NCBI GenBank assembly: GCA_964475955.1
Contig: CAYYZY010000179.1
Span: 1 to 16,075 of the forward strand
Direction: 5' to 3'
DNA: 16,075 nt
Origin: DATKZH01 sp964475955
Lineage (GTDB): Bacteria; Planctomycetota; Planctomycetia; Pirellulales; Thermoguttaceae
Below, piece after piece: positions 7,288 to 15,135 of this stretch. The notes beneath the pieces were generated by a model. It was not told the DNA's origin and did no database searches. It was given only the letters and a program-made list of their open reading frames with translations. Numbering within the stretch: position 1 is the first letter of the stretch; each line of letters opens with the position of its first letter. Position numbers and translations under genes: made by a program.

Positions 7288-7928
7288 GATGCGGTGCTCT
7301 CGGCAGAACTCGGGTGGCCCGGCAACCGGCGCCGCCCTCTCCTGCGGACTACGCACGGCGCGTGAGGCCGCTGGCGATCGCGGAGCCGGCCCGTGGCTTG
7401 GGGGGCAGCTTCGCGGTTCGCCCGGCAGAACGCACTGTCGATGAGCAGAACCAGAATAATAGCTTAGGTGAAGGGCACCGTCGCTGCAAGCGTTCACGCG
7501 GCGTGCGGGCCTGCTGCTGGGTCGGGCGCCGCGTCAGAAGCAGGTGGCTCATGTTTTGGTAGGCGTGGCACGCCCCCGAGCCCGGGCAAAGCGCGTGGTT
7601 CGGTGCTCTACCCGCCCTTCGCTGCTTTGAGCGTGCCAGCCGGAATTCGGCAAGCGATGCTGATACTGGCCTCGGGCGGGGCGCAGCGCGACGGGGCCTT
7701 CGGCGCCTGGGTCGCTTGTTCCAGGAAAATACTTCCAGTGGGGGGGCGCTGGGTGTTGTGAGGGGGAATCGGCCGCGAAAAAATGCGAAGTCGGCCCGGT
7801 TTTGCACGCCATTTCGACGATCAGGAATTCCGAGCCCGTTTCGGTGCCGTGATCCGGCACATGTGGCGAAGCGACCGGCTTTGGTGGAGAACGGGTGAAG
7901 ACGAATTCTGGAAAGAAGGGAGGCTGGG
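7288..7928. other. Long divergent intergenic region
   Basis: These 641 bases separate the two divergent transcription units of the PD40 paralogues. I see no convincing gene; the open frames present are short or read antisense through the lipoprotein gene. Visible details are an A/T-rich island on the minus strand with TATTAT (7461-7456), a possible -10 about 170 bases before the PD40 lipoprotein start, and a perfect 6-bp stem GTGCCG/CGGCAC (7844-7849/7855-7860) about 70 bases before the ATG at 7929. A near-palindrome, GGCGTGGCACGCC, lies at 7562-7574. Its length suits shared regulation of the two units, but no operator is identifiable. Confidence 0.4.
7916..7923 (+). promoter_or_regulatory. 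Ribosome binding site of the small lipoprotein gene
   Basis: AAGGGAGG lies 5 bases before the ATG at 7929 and fixes that start. Confidence 0.7.
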
Positions 7929-8405
7929 ATGCGGAGTCCTACGGTTGCGTTGTTGACTTGTGCGCTTATGTCGCTTGGGATTGCCGGTTGCTCCGGCGGA
8001 GGTGGCGAAGCCGAGCCTGAGTTGGTGCCGGTCAGCGGGACCGTCACGCTCGACGGGGACCCGGTGGAAGGCGTTTCGGTCATGTTCGGCGGGGTCTCCT
8101 TGGGCACGAGCGACGAAACCGGCCATTACGAACTCAGCTACCAGGGAAAGAAGCCCGGAGTCCCCGTCGGCTCACATGTGGTGATGTGCGAGAAATGGGT
8201 CATGCCCGACGGCTCGGTCTACCGGAGCGATGAGGCGATGTCGCCCATGGATGCCGGCGCGACGCAGGTGTTGCCCGTCCAGTACACCGGGGCGGATTCG
8301 ACCCTCGTCAAGGAAGTCCCCGAGGGAGGCGGCACGATCGACATTGAGATGAAGTCGGGAGGCCCGCCGACGGGCGAGCCGGGGATGGCCCCAGGAATGG
8401 AGTAG
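7929..8405 (+). CDS. Small lipoprotein with carboxypeptidase-regulatory-like beta domain
   Basis: The 158-aa protein has a lipoprotein signal (lipobox IAGC, Cys21) and a Gly-rich linker. A short Ig-like beta domain follows: VPVSGTVTLDGDPVEGVSV, then GTSDETGHYELSYQGKKPGV and PVGSHVV. This is the pattern of the very common planctomycete lipoproteins with a transthyretin or carboxypeptidase-regulatory-like fold. It lacks catalytic motifs. The last 30 residues are low-complexity Gly/Pro/Met. The following PD40/TPR gene starts 13 bases after its stop, so the two almost certainly share a transcript and may be translationally coupled. Many relatives sit next to DUF1559 genes; this one does not. A plausible job is an outer-membrane or periplasmic accessory of the heme-propeller protein, which is inference. 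Confidence 0.8.
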   Translation: MRSPTVALLTCALMSLGIAGCSGGGGEAEPELVPVSGTVTLDGDPVEGVSVMFGGVSLGTSDETGHYELSYQGKKPGVPVGSHVVMCEKWVMPDGSVYRSDEAMSPMDAGATQVLPVQYTGADSTLVKEVPEGGGTIDIEMKSGGPPTGEPGMAPGME

Positions 8406-8418
8406 AGTCTTCATTGAC

Positions 8419-11256
8419 ATGCTGCGCGCACCGTGCACGCATGTGCGTAGGCCGTTCGTCTGGGCGGCCGTCGGCGGCTTCGTGTTGCTGGCGCTCGCCG
8501 CGTACCTATTCACCAGGCCCCCCCGCCGACCCGTCTCGCCGGGGGAACGTGCCGAGCGGCCCGACGTCGAGGTCGTCGAACAGGACCCCGCCCGCGCTCT
8601 CGTTGCGCCCCCGCCCCAAGGTGAGCCGGCTGTCGCCGGTTCCAGCGACGCAGGGCCGCAAACGCCGCGAACCGTTCATCCGCTGCTAAGCGAGGCCCGC
8701 GACGCCGTGTGGGTCGACGGAGATCTCGAGCCAGGCCCGACGGCCTCGCCCGAGCTGGCGGAGTTGATCCGGGCGGTCGTGCGGTCGGGTCGCGAGGCGG
8801 AGGCCCCCGCCTCGCTGACGATCGACTACCCGCTCGATGGAACCATCTTTCCGCCCGGCATGGTCCCTCCCACGTTCCTCTGGCACGAGCCGAACGGCCG
8901 TGCCGACACGTGGCTGATCGAGGTGGCCTTGGGCGGGGGCGCGGAGCAAGTCTGGGTCCTTTCGCCGGGAAGCCCGCCTCCGGCCGGCCGAATCGACCCC
9001 GCCTGCATCGCCGAGAACAACGAGATCTACGAGCCCACGCCCTACCAGGCCTCGGCCAAGAGCTGGACGCCCGGCGCCGAGCTCTGGGCCGCCGTGAGCC
9101 GCCGTTCGGTCGAGAAGCCGGCCCGGATGACGATCTTCGGCTTTCGCAGCAGCGAACCCGGCGAGGTCCTCTCCCGCGGTCGGATCTCGATCGCCACGTC
9201 CGAAGATCCCGTAGGCGCGCCGATCTTCTACCGCGACGTGCCGCTGGCGCCGGCGGTCACCCAGAAGGGGACGATCGCCCCGCTCGGCGATTACGCCGTG
9301 GCCCTGATCGGCTGGCGCCTTCGCGACGTGACTCGGCCCGAAAGCCGCCTGCTGTTCGACAACGTCCCCACGTGCACCAACTGCCACTCGTTTTCCCGCG
9401 ACGGCACCACGCTGGGCATGGATCTCGACGGCCCGCAGGGCGATAAGGGCTCCTACGTCGTCGCCCCCCTCGCCCGAGAGATGGTCGTCGAAGAGAAGGA
9501 CGTCATCAGTTGGAACGACTTCTCCGGCAAGCCCCAAGGAAAGAAGACGATCGGCTTCTTGTCGCGCGTATCGCCCGACGGGCAGTACGTCGCCACCACG
9601 CTCAACGAAGAGATGTTCGTCACCAACTTCCTCGACTACCGATTCCTCCAGGTCTTCTACCCGACCCGCGGCATTCTCGGGTATTACTCCCGGTCGACCG
9701 GCGAGATCGAAGCGCTGCCCGGCGCCGACGATCCCCGTTTCGTGCACTGCGATCCGGTGTGGACTCCCGACGGGGAGCATCTCATCTTCGCCCGGGCGCA
9801 AGCCAGGGACGCCTACGCGAAGGACGGCACGCTTCCCGAGCGGGCCAACGACCCGGCCGAGACGCAGATCCAGTACGACCTTTACCGCGTCCCGTTCCGC
9901 GGGGGCGAAGGCGGCGAGCCCGAGCCGGTCGCCGGCGCCTCCGACAACGGCATGAGCAACACCTTTCCCAAGGTCTCGCCCGACGGCAAGTGGATCGTGT
10001 TCGTCCAGTGCCGGAACGGGCAGCTCATGCGTCCCGACAGCACGCTCTGGATCGTGCCGGCCGAAGGGGGCACGGCGCGCCGGATGCGGTGCAACACCCG
10101 GCTGATGAACTCCTGGCACAGCTTCTCGCCCAACGGCCGTTGGATGGTTTTCTCCTCCAAGGCCAACACGCCCTACACACAAATGTTCCTCACGCACCTC
10201 GATCCGCAGGGCAACGACAGCCCGGCCGTCCTGATCCCCGACTCGACCGCCGCCAACCGGGCCGTCAACCTGCCCGAGTTCGTCAATCGCCCCTACGACG
10301 AGTTGGAGAGCATTACGATTGGGGCGCTCGCCCATCTCCAGCACGGGCTGCGCGGCGTTCAACTGGGGCGGCAGGGGCGGCTCGACGAGGCCCTGGCCGA
10401 GTTCGAAGCGGCGATCGCGCTGCGGCCCGACTACTGGCAAGGGCACGCCAACGCGGCCGTCGTCCTCATCGACCAGGGCAAGCTCGACGAGGCGATGGAC
10501 CGGCTCAAGAAAGTGCTCGAAGCCAATCCCGACCAGGCGCACGCCTACGGGAGCGTCGGAGTCGTCCTCGCCAGGCAGGGAATGCTCGACCAGGCCGAAG
10601 CCCGTTTTCGCAAGGCGCTCCAGCTTGATCCCGGCTACGCCGAGGCGCACGCCAACCTGGCCAGAATCCTCCGCGACAAAGGCCGGCTCGAGGAGGCGAC
10701 GGCCCATTTTCAGGCGGCGATGGCGATCGACGTCGACGACCCGCTCGGCCACTTCGACCTGGGAAGCATCCTCCTGGAGCGAAAACTGCTCGACGCCGCC
10801 GTCGAGCAGTTCCGGGAAGCCGTCCGGCTCGACCCCCACATGCTCGACGCCCACCTCGTCCTGGCCAAAACGCTCGCCACCCAGGGCAAGTTCGCCGCGG
10901 CGGTCGCCCAACTCGAGGAGGCCGCGGCCGTCGATCCCAACAACTTCCGGCCCGTCAACGACCTCGCCTGGATGCTGGCCGTCTGCCCGGACGACGGCGT
11001 GCGCGACGGCGCCCGGGCGGTCGAGCTCGCCGAGCGGGCCTGTCGGGTGACGGGGCGCACCAACCCCGTGTTGCTGAGCACCTTGGCGGCCGCCTACGCC
11101 GAAGTCGGCAAGTTCTCCGAAGCCATCGACGTGGCAACCCGGGCGCTCGGCCGGGTGGCGCCTGGAGATCGCTTGCTCGTCCAGGGGATCCGCCGGCAGT
11201 TGCAGCTCTACCGCGAAGGGAGACCTTGCCGCGACTTGCAGGCGAGGCCGGATTAG
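8419..11256 (+). CDS. Membrane-anchored protein with heme-c motif, PD40 propeller and TPR repeats
   Basis: The 945-aa protein starts 13 bases after the lipoprotein gene; its own ribosome site is weak, which suggests coupling. Order of parts: one membrane helix (about 13-33, VWAAVGGFVLLALAAYLF); Pro/Arg linker; beta domain from DYPLDGTIFPPGM (about 132-300); heme-c motif CTNCH (319-323) followed by SFSRDGTTLGMDLDG; PD40 repeats (SPDGQYVATT, TPDGEHLIFA, SPDGKWIVFV, SPNGRWMVFS; about 384-580); six TPRs (about 634-845); and a C-terminal TPR module starting DLAWMLAVCPDDGVRDG (about 848-915), common in planctomycetes. The bulk should lie in the periplasm. It matches the minus-strand paralogue at 4879-7287 throughout but has a longer N-terminal linker and a TM helix in place of a lipobox. 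The stop TAG is built from the T of a target duplication and the AG of an inserted element. Confidence 0.87.
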   Translation: MLRAPCTHVRRPFVWAAVGGFVLLALAAYLFTRPPRRPVSPGERAERPDVEVVEQDPARALVAPPPQGEPAVAGSSDAGPQTPRTVHPLLSEARDAVWVDGDLEPGPTASPELAELIRAVVRSGREAEAPASLTIDYPLDGTIFPPGMVPPTFLWHEPNGRADTWLIEVALGGGAEQVWVLSPGSPPPAGRIDPACIAENNEIYEPTPYQASAKSWTPGAELWAAVSRRSVEKPARMTIFGFRSSEPGEVLSRGRISIATSEDPVGAPIFYRDVPLAPAVTQKGTIAPLGDYAVALIGWRLRDVTRPESRLLFDNVPTCTNCHSFSRDGTTLGMDLDGPQGDKGSYVVAPLAREMVVEEKDVISWNDFSGKPQGKKTIGFLSRVSPDGQYVATTLNEEMFVTNFLDYRFLQVFYPTRGILGYYSRSTGEIEALPGADDPRFVHCDPVWTPDGEHLIFARAQARDAYAKDGTLPERANDPAETQIQYDLYRVPFRGGEGGEPEPVAGASDNGMSNTFPKVSPDGKWIVFVQCRNGQLMRPDSTLWIVPAEGGTARRMRCNTRLMNSWHSFSPNGRWMVFSSKANTPYTQMFLTHLDPQGNDSPAVLIPDSTAANRAVNLPEFVNRPYDELESITIGALAHLQHGLRGVQLGRQGRLDEALAEFEAAIALRPDYWQGHANAAVVLIDQGKLDEAMDRLKKVLEANPDQAHAYGSVGVVLARQGMLDQAEARFRKALQLDPGYAEAHANLARILRDKGRLEEATAHFQAAMAIDVDDPLGHFDLGSILLERKLLDAAVEQFREAVRLDPHMLDAHLVLAKTLATQGKFAAAVAQLEEAAAVDPNNFRPVNDLAWMLAVCPDDGVRDGARAVELAERACRVTGRTNPVLLSTLAAAYAEVGKFSEAIDVATRALGRVAPGDRLLVQGIRRQLQLYREGRPCRDLQARPD

Positions 11257-11377
11257 GCTCTGTCGGAAAACCGGTAGGGTGGGTGCTTGCACCCACGCGG
11301 AGACCGCGGTTTTCCGGCGTGCGTGCAAGCACGCACCCTACAGATCGCCCTGCCCCGGCCGTTTTCCGACAAAGCCT
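11255..11377. mobile_element. MITE-like palindromic element with terminal inverted repeats and 4-bp duplication
   Basis: The ends AGGCTCTGTCGGAAAAC (11255-11271) and GTTTTCCGACAAAGCCT (11361-11377) are complementary at 16 of 17 positions. GATT flanks both sides (11251-11254 and 11378-11381), consistent with a target site duplication. Inside, two 25-base arms (11274-11298 and 11317-11341) are complementary at 23 of 25 positions. Each arm is itself a hairpin: GTGGGTGC/GCACCCAC around TT, and GTGCGTGC/GCACGCAC around AA. The 123-bp element encodes no protein, so a transposase would have to act in trans. Lying between convergent genes, it may also act as a two-way transcription barrier. The end sequence resembles IS ends from memory, but I assign no family. 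Confidence 0.75.
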
Positions 11378-11456
11378 GATTGACGGGGCGACGGGCAAGC
11401 GGCTTCGGCGGCCGAACGGAGCGCACCGCGGCGAACCGACCCCGCCGGGTCCGGGC

Positions 11457-13463
11457 TCACGGCTCCGGGGCACCGGGCGACGCCCACTGGACGAGGCGCC
11501 GGCTGACCTCGACGGCCCGTTGGTGATTGGTCAGCAACTGCTTGGGCTCCCGCGAGAGCGAGCGGCAGAAACGGACCAGGTCGATGAGCTGATCCTCGCC
11601 GACGCTCGCGGCGGCCGGGTGGGGTGTGCCCGGCATCCCGAGAACCACCCGCAGATAGATCGACGCCGGATCGTCGCCGCCCTTCATCGGGTCGCGAACC
11701 AGGTCGCGCGGGGGCGCGGGCCGCCCGTGGTCGTCGTAGAGCGGCGTATCGAAAACGCCGGTGCCGTCGTCGCCGTGGCAGTTGTCGCAACCCAATGCAA
11801 AATAGGTCTCCCTGCCTCGTTCAACGGCCTGGGAGCCTCCGGCGCCGATTTCCGGGACACGCACGGGCTCGCCCGCGGTGGTGCAGAGGTCGACGATCTC
11901 GCGGACTTCCTCCTCGTCGATCTCCTCCTCTTGCGCCCGGAGCGTGCGGACCAGCTTCTCTCGCACCCCTTCGCGGTGCAGCCGGAGCACCTCGCGCAGG
12001 AGCAGGCTCCGCTCGTGGTCGGCAAGCTCGTCGTAGGCGCGCATTGAAGTGCCCGGCATTCCCTCCCGGAGGACGCAGTCGAGGTCTTCCCGGGAAGGGA
12101 CGCCGTTCATCGTGCTGACCAGTCGGAACTTGCCGCCGCGGAAATCGCGAGCCTTCGGCCAGAGATGTCGGGCCGCACGGCCGTTGCCGTCGCCCTGGGG
12201 CCCGTGGCACCCGCCGCAATGCCGGGCGTAAAGCTCGGCGGCCGGGTCGGCCGCGCGGTCTTCGCCGTTCGGCTGCGGCGAAGGCGTCCCCGCCGCGGGA
12301 GCGGAGAGCCGACGTAGCTCCTCGGCGGCCGCCGGGTCGTGCGGGCCGGTGGCCAGCCGCGTCAGCAGCTCTTCGGTTCGCGTCCAGAGGCCGTGCTCGC
12401 GGTCGAGCCGTTCGAGAAGATGCTCGGCACCGGCCGTGTTTCCTTCGACGGCGAAGGCGGTGGCCGCGGCGCGCAGCGTGTCGGTGTCGGCCGTGGTCTC
12501 CGGGCTTGCCAGCCTGAGCCACCGCTGCGCCTGCTCGGCGCCGCCCGACTCGAGCTCGATTTGCCCCATCTGGGCGGCGGCCGCCGGAGACGCCTCAAGA
12601 CGCGGCCCCAACGACTCCAGCGCCGCGCGCGCCCGGCCGAGCAGGCCCAAGCCGCGAAGCACCCGGGCGAGGCCGAGCGTCGTCGATTCGCTCTTGGGGG
12701 CCTGCGCCGCCAAGGCCGTGTACACGGCCAGCCCCTCGTCGAGCCGATCCTCGTCTTCGAGCAGTTCGGCCAACGCCCGACGCGCCGGCTCGTGGCGAGG
12801 CTCTCGGGCCAGGGCGTCTCGGAACGCTTCTTCGGCCCGGTCGAACAGCTCGCGTTGTCGCCGCAGGTCGCCGGCCCGGTCGGCCTCCCACTCTCGGCAG
12901 ATGCCGCGCATGTACGCCAGGTGCGGCGAGTCGGGATGCTCGTTCGCCCAGGCCTCGATCACCATTTCGGCGCGCGGCAGGTCCTTGCGGGCGAGGTAGC
13001 CGTGCACGAAGGCTGCGCACACGTCGTGCGGTGATGCACCGGCCTCGATCAGCTCGACCAGCTCGTTGCCCGCTTCGTCGAAGGTGCCCGCCTGGATGCG
13101 TCCCAGTTGCCTTTCCCGCTCGACCGCCTCCGGCGGGGCCCCGCGCTCTTCGGCCGCGCGGAGGGCCTCGTTCCAGAGTTCTTCCTCGTACCGCCGCCGA
13201 AGGCAGGTCGCTCGCACGAGGTCGGACCGGCCGTTGGAAGGATCGAACCGGGCCGACCGGGCGAGCCACCGCTCCGCCGCGCTCAAAGCACCCGTACGCA
13301 ACCGGCGCGCGGCCATCTGCCGGGTCCACCAGGCCAAGGTTCCTCGGCCGAAGAGGGCGAAGCCCAGGGCCAGGAGTACGGCGGCGCCCAGGATCACCCA
13401 GCGTCGTTTGAGCCAACGGCGGCGCGGGGCGTGTGCGTTCGCGTCGGGGTCTGCCTGCGACAT
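11457..13463 (-). CDS. Membrane-anchored TPR protein with two cytochrome c domains
   Basis: I take ATG 13463 as the start (668 aa): AGAGGA precedes it by 5 bases and the membrane helix (about 22-39, WVILGAAVLLALGFALF) then lies near the N-terminus. An upstream in-frame ATG at 13523 would add 20 residues but has a poorly placed GGAG. Order: cytoplasmic tail, TM helix, TPR-like helical repeats (about 45-390), Pro linker, cytochrome c domain 1 with CGGCH (416-420) and GDGNG, probable Met ligand M474 in GMPGTSM, an acidic helical bridge, and cytochrome c domain 2 with CDNCH (559-563) and GDDGTG. At the matching ligand position domain 2 has His615 (GMPGTPHP) instead of Met. It is likely a periplasmic electron carrier tethered to the inner membrane with TPR docking. 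It is divergent from the heme/FG-GAP gene and probably coregulated with it. Confidence 0.85.
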   Translation of the reverse strand: MSQADPDANAHAPRRRWLKRRWVILGAAVLLALGFALFGRGTLAWWTRQMAARRLRTGALSAAERWLARSARFDPSNGRSDLVRATCLRRRYEEELWNEALRAAEERGAPPEAVERERQLGRIQAGTFDEAGNELVELIEAGASPHDVCAAFVHGYLARKDLPRAEMVIEAWANEHPDSPHLAYMRGICREWEADRAGDLRRQRELFDRAEEAFRDALAREPRHEPARRALAELLEDEDRLDEGLAVYTALAAQAPKSESTTLGLARVLRGLGLLGRARAALESLGPRLEASPAAAAQMGQIELESGGAEQAQRWLRLASPETTADTDTLRAAATAFAVEGNTAGAEHLLERLDREHGLWTRTEELLTRLATGPHDPAAAEELRRLSAPAAGTPSPQPNGEDRAADPAAELYARHCGGCHGPQGDGNGRAARHLWPKARDFRGGKFRLVSTMNGVPSREDLDCVLREGMPGTSMRAYDELADHERSLLLREVLRLHREGVREKLVRTLRAQEEEIDEEEVREIVDLCTTAGEPVRVPEIGAGGSQAVERGRETYFALGCDNCHGDDGTGVFDTPLYDDHGRPAPPRDLVRDPMKGGDDPASIYLRVVLGMPGTPHPAAASVGEDQLIDLVRFCRSLSREPKQLLTNHQRAVEVSRRLVQWASPGAPEP

Positions 13464-13468
13464 CACGG

Positions 13469-13474
13469 TCCTCT
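13469..13474 (-). promoter_or_regulatory. Ribosome binding site favouring the 13463 start
   Basis: The minus strand reads AGAGGA five bases before the ATG at 13463. A weak promoter-like pair, TTACCT and TAAGAT with a 17-base gap (-10 at 13527-13522), would start transcription below the upstream ATG at 13523, which also favours the shorter protein. Confidence 0.45.
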
Positions 13475-13608
13475 GCACCGGGTCCGCCTTCGAGCCCCAC
13501 CGATGCGTGCGGCTGGACTTCATCTTAGTTGTGGCTCCGCTCCGAGGTAACCCCCAACACGAACCGGACTCGTTCGTCCCGTTCTCTCATGCGGGCTGGT
13601 CCCGCAAC

Positions 13609-13636
13609 TTGCGAAACGCTCCGCGTCCATTAGGAT
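13609..13636 (+). promoter_or_regulatory. Candidate sigma70 promoter for the heme/FG-GAP gene
   Basis: TTGCGA (13609-13614) and TAGGAT (13631-13636) are separated by 16 bases. Each matches the consensus at 4 of 6 positions. Transcription would start near 13643, about 35 bases before the ATG. The match is moderate in a G+C-rich genome, so this is a candidate only. Confidence 0.25.
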
Positions 13637-13677
13637 GAATTGGTTCGAGGGGAAGAGACGGTCCGGCTTGAGGGTCG

Positions 13678-15090
13678 ATGCGGATGGACGACTCGCCACG
13701 AGATCCCGGGGGCCGCGCGGCGATACGTTCGATTGTCGGCCTCGTCGTCTGCGCCGCCGCCGGCCTCGCCGTGTGGCACGTCTTCCTGCGCGGCGAAAAC
13801 GAGCGCGGGCAAGTCGACCCCGCGGCCGAGGCCCGCATCGAGGCCTTCTGTAGCGATTGTCACGCGCTGCCGGCGGCCGAGTCGTTTCCTCGCGACCGGT
13901 GGCACCGCGAGGTGGTCCGCGGCTACGAGTTCTACGCCCGCTCGGGGCGCAACGATCTCGACCCGCCGCCCATGCAACGGACGGTCGCGTACTTCCGGTC
14001 CCGCGCGCCGGAGCGAATCGTCTTTCCCACGCCCGAGGACGCCGATCGAAAACTGCCGGTCACGTTCACCGTCGACAAGCTGATGCTCGACCCGGGCGCC
14101 GACGTGTTCCCCGAGATCGCCCACCTGCGTTGGGCCCGGTTGGAGCGGGAAGGCGACCCGCTGCTCTTGCTCTGCGACATGCGCTTCGGCTACGTGGCGG
14201 CGGTCGACCTGCACGGAGCGAATCCTCAGCCGCAGGTCCTCGCGAGGCTCGGCAACCCCTGCCACGTCGAGCCCTGCGACCTCGACGCCGACCTGTCGAT
14301 CGACCTCGTCGTTTCCGACCTGGGCAGCTTTCGGCCCAGCGACCACGATCGAGGCCGGGTCGTCTGGCTGCGGCGCGCGCAGCCGCGGGGGCCTTTCGAA
14401 GCGATCGACGTGGCCTCCGGCCTGGGGCGCGTGGCCGACGCCCGGCCCGCCGACTTCGACGGCGACGGCTTTCCCGACTTCGCCGCCCTGGTGAGCCAGG
14501 AGTGGGAGCACGTCGAGGCGTTCGTCAATCTCCGCGACGGGCGGTTTCACCTCCAGAACCTCTGGGCGGGGCCCGACCTGACGTTCGGCTCCAGCGGCAT
14601 CGAGTTGCTCGACCTGGACGGGGACGACGACGTCGACGTGCTCTACACCAACGGCGACGCGTGGGACAACTGGTACGTCAAACCGTCTCACGGCGTGCAG
14701 TGGCTCGAAAACCTCGGCGGCCTGGAGTTCGCTTACCATCGGCTCACCGACCTGCCCGGCGCCTACCGCGCGCTGGGCGGCGACCTCGATCTGGACGGGG
14801 ATTGCGACGTCGTCGCCGTGGCCTGGCTCCCCCCGAACTCCCGGCCCTCCACCATCGCCCAGAAACCGGTCGCCTCGATCATCTGCCTCGAGCAGACCGA
14901 GCCGGGCAAGTTCGCACGCCACACGCTGGAAGTCGGCGCCCCGTACTACGCCGCGCTCGAGCTGGGCGACTTCGACCGCGACGGCGACCTCGACTTCGCC
15001 GTCGGCCCCGGCCCCCTCATCGCCAACGCCCTGGAAAGATCGCACTGGCTCTCCGTGTGGCGCAATCAGACGATTCCCTCGGGCAACTAA
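13678..15090 (+). CDS. Membrane-anchored heme-c protein with FG-GAP/VCBS propeller
   Basis: The 470-aa protein has one N-terminal membrane helix (about 17-37, IVGLVVCAAAGLAVWHVFL), then a short heme-c domain with FCSDCH (CSDCH at 58-62) followed by ALPAAESFPRDRW and a helix with PPPMQRTVAYF, whose Met could be the second heme ligand. The rest is an integrin-like FG-GAP/VCBS propeller with calcium-type Asp loops: a degenerate one at 201-209 and clear ones at 259-267 (DFDGDGFPD), 312-320 (DLDGDDDVD), 371-379 (DLDGDCDVV) and 431-439 (DFDRDGDLD). GAGGG (13670-13674) is 3 bases from ATG 13678 and 9 from ATG 13684, so the start may be two codons later. It is divergent from the TPR/diheme gene 214 bases away, suggesting a shared control region and function. 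Likely periplasm-facing. Confidence 0.86.
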   Translation: MRMDDSPRDPGGRAAIRSIVGLVVCAAAGLAVWHVFLRGENERGQVDPAAEARIEAFCSDCHALPAAESFPRDRWHREVVRGYEFYARSGRNDLDPPPMQRTVAYFRSRAPERIVFPTPEDADRKLPVTFTVDKLMLDPGADVFPEIAHLRWARLEREGDPLLLLCDMRFGYVAAVDLHGANPQPQVLARLGNPCHVEPCDLDADLSIDLVVSDLGSFRPSDHDRGRVVWLRRAQPRGPFEAIDVASGLGRVADARPADFDGDGFPDFAALVSQEWEHVEAFVNLRDGRFHLQNLWAGPDLTFGSSGIELLDLDGDDDVDVLYTNGDAWDNWYVKPSHGVQWLENLGGLEFAYHRLTDLPGAYRALGGDLDLDGDCDVVAVAWLPPNSRPSTIAQKPVASIICLEQTEPGKFARHTLEVGAPYYAALELGDFDRDGDLDFAVGPGPLIANALERSHWLSVWRNQTIPSGN

Positions 15091-15135
15091 CCTCCCACCT
15101 CGACGCCCGGGCGCGGCGGCCGGGGCCGGGGCGGC

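Noticed and set aside
4663..7365. 900-codon plus-strand open frame
   Set aside because: It is antisense to the PD40/TPR lipoprotein gene. The sequence is Val/Arg/Gly/Leu-rich with no domains; high GC3 in the real gene suppresses stops on the other strand.
8686..11328. 880-codon minus-strand open frame
   Set aside because: Antisense shadow of the plus-strand heme/PD40/TPR gene, with the same G+C-driven composition and no protein motifs; it also runs through the MITE-like element.
11274..11341. The paired 25-base arms considered as CRISPR or tandem repeats
   Set aside because: There are only two copies, inverted and not direct, with an 18-base gap and each arm self-complementary; they are internal arms of the MITE-like element.
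13630..15045. 471-codon minus-strand open frame opposite the heme/FG-GAP gene
   Set aside because: Shadow frame; the plus strand has the TM helix, CSDCH and Asp-loop repeats.
15091..15135. G+C-rich gap with the palindrome CGCCCGGGCG between convergent stops, considered as a terminator
   Set aside because: The stem is short with no real loop and there is no T-run on either side, so an intrinsic terminator cannot be supported.
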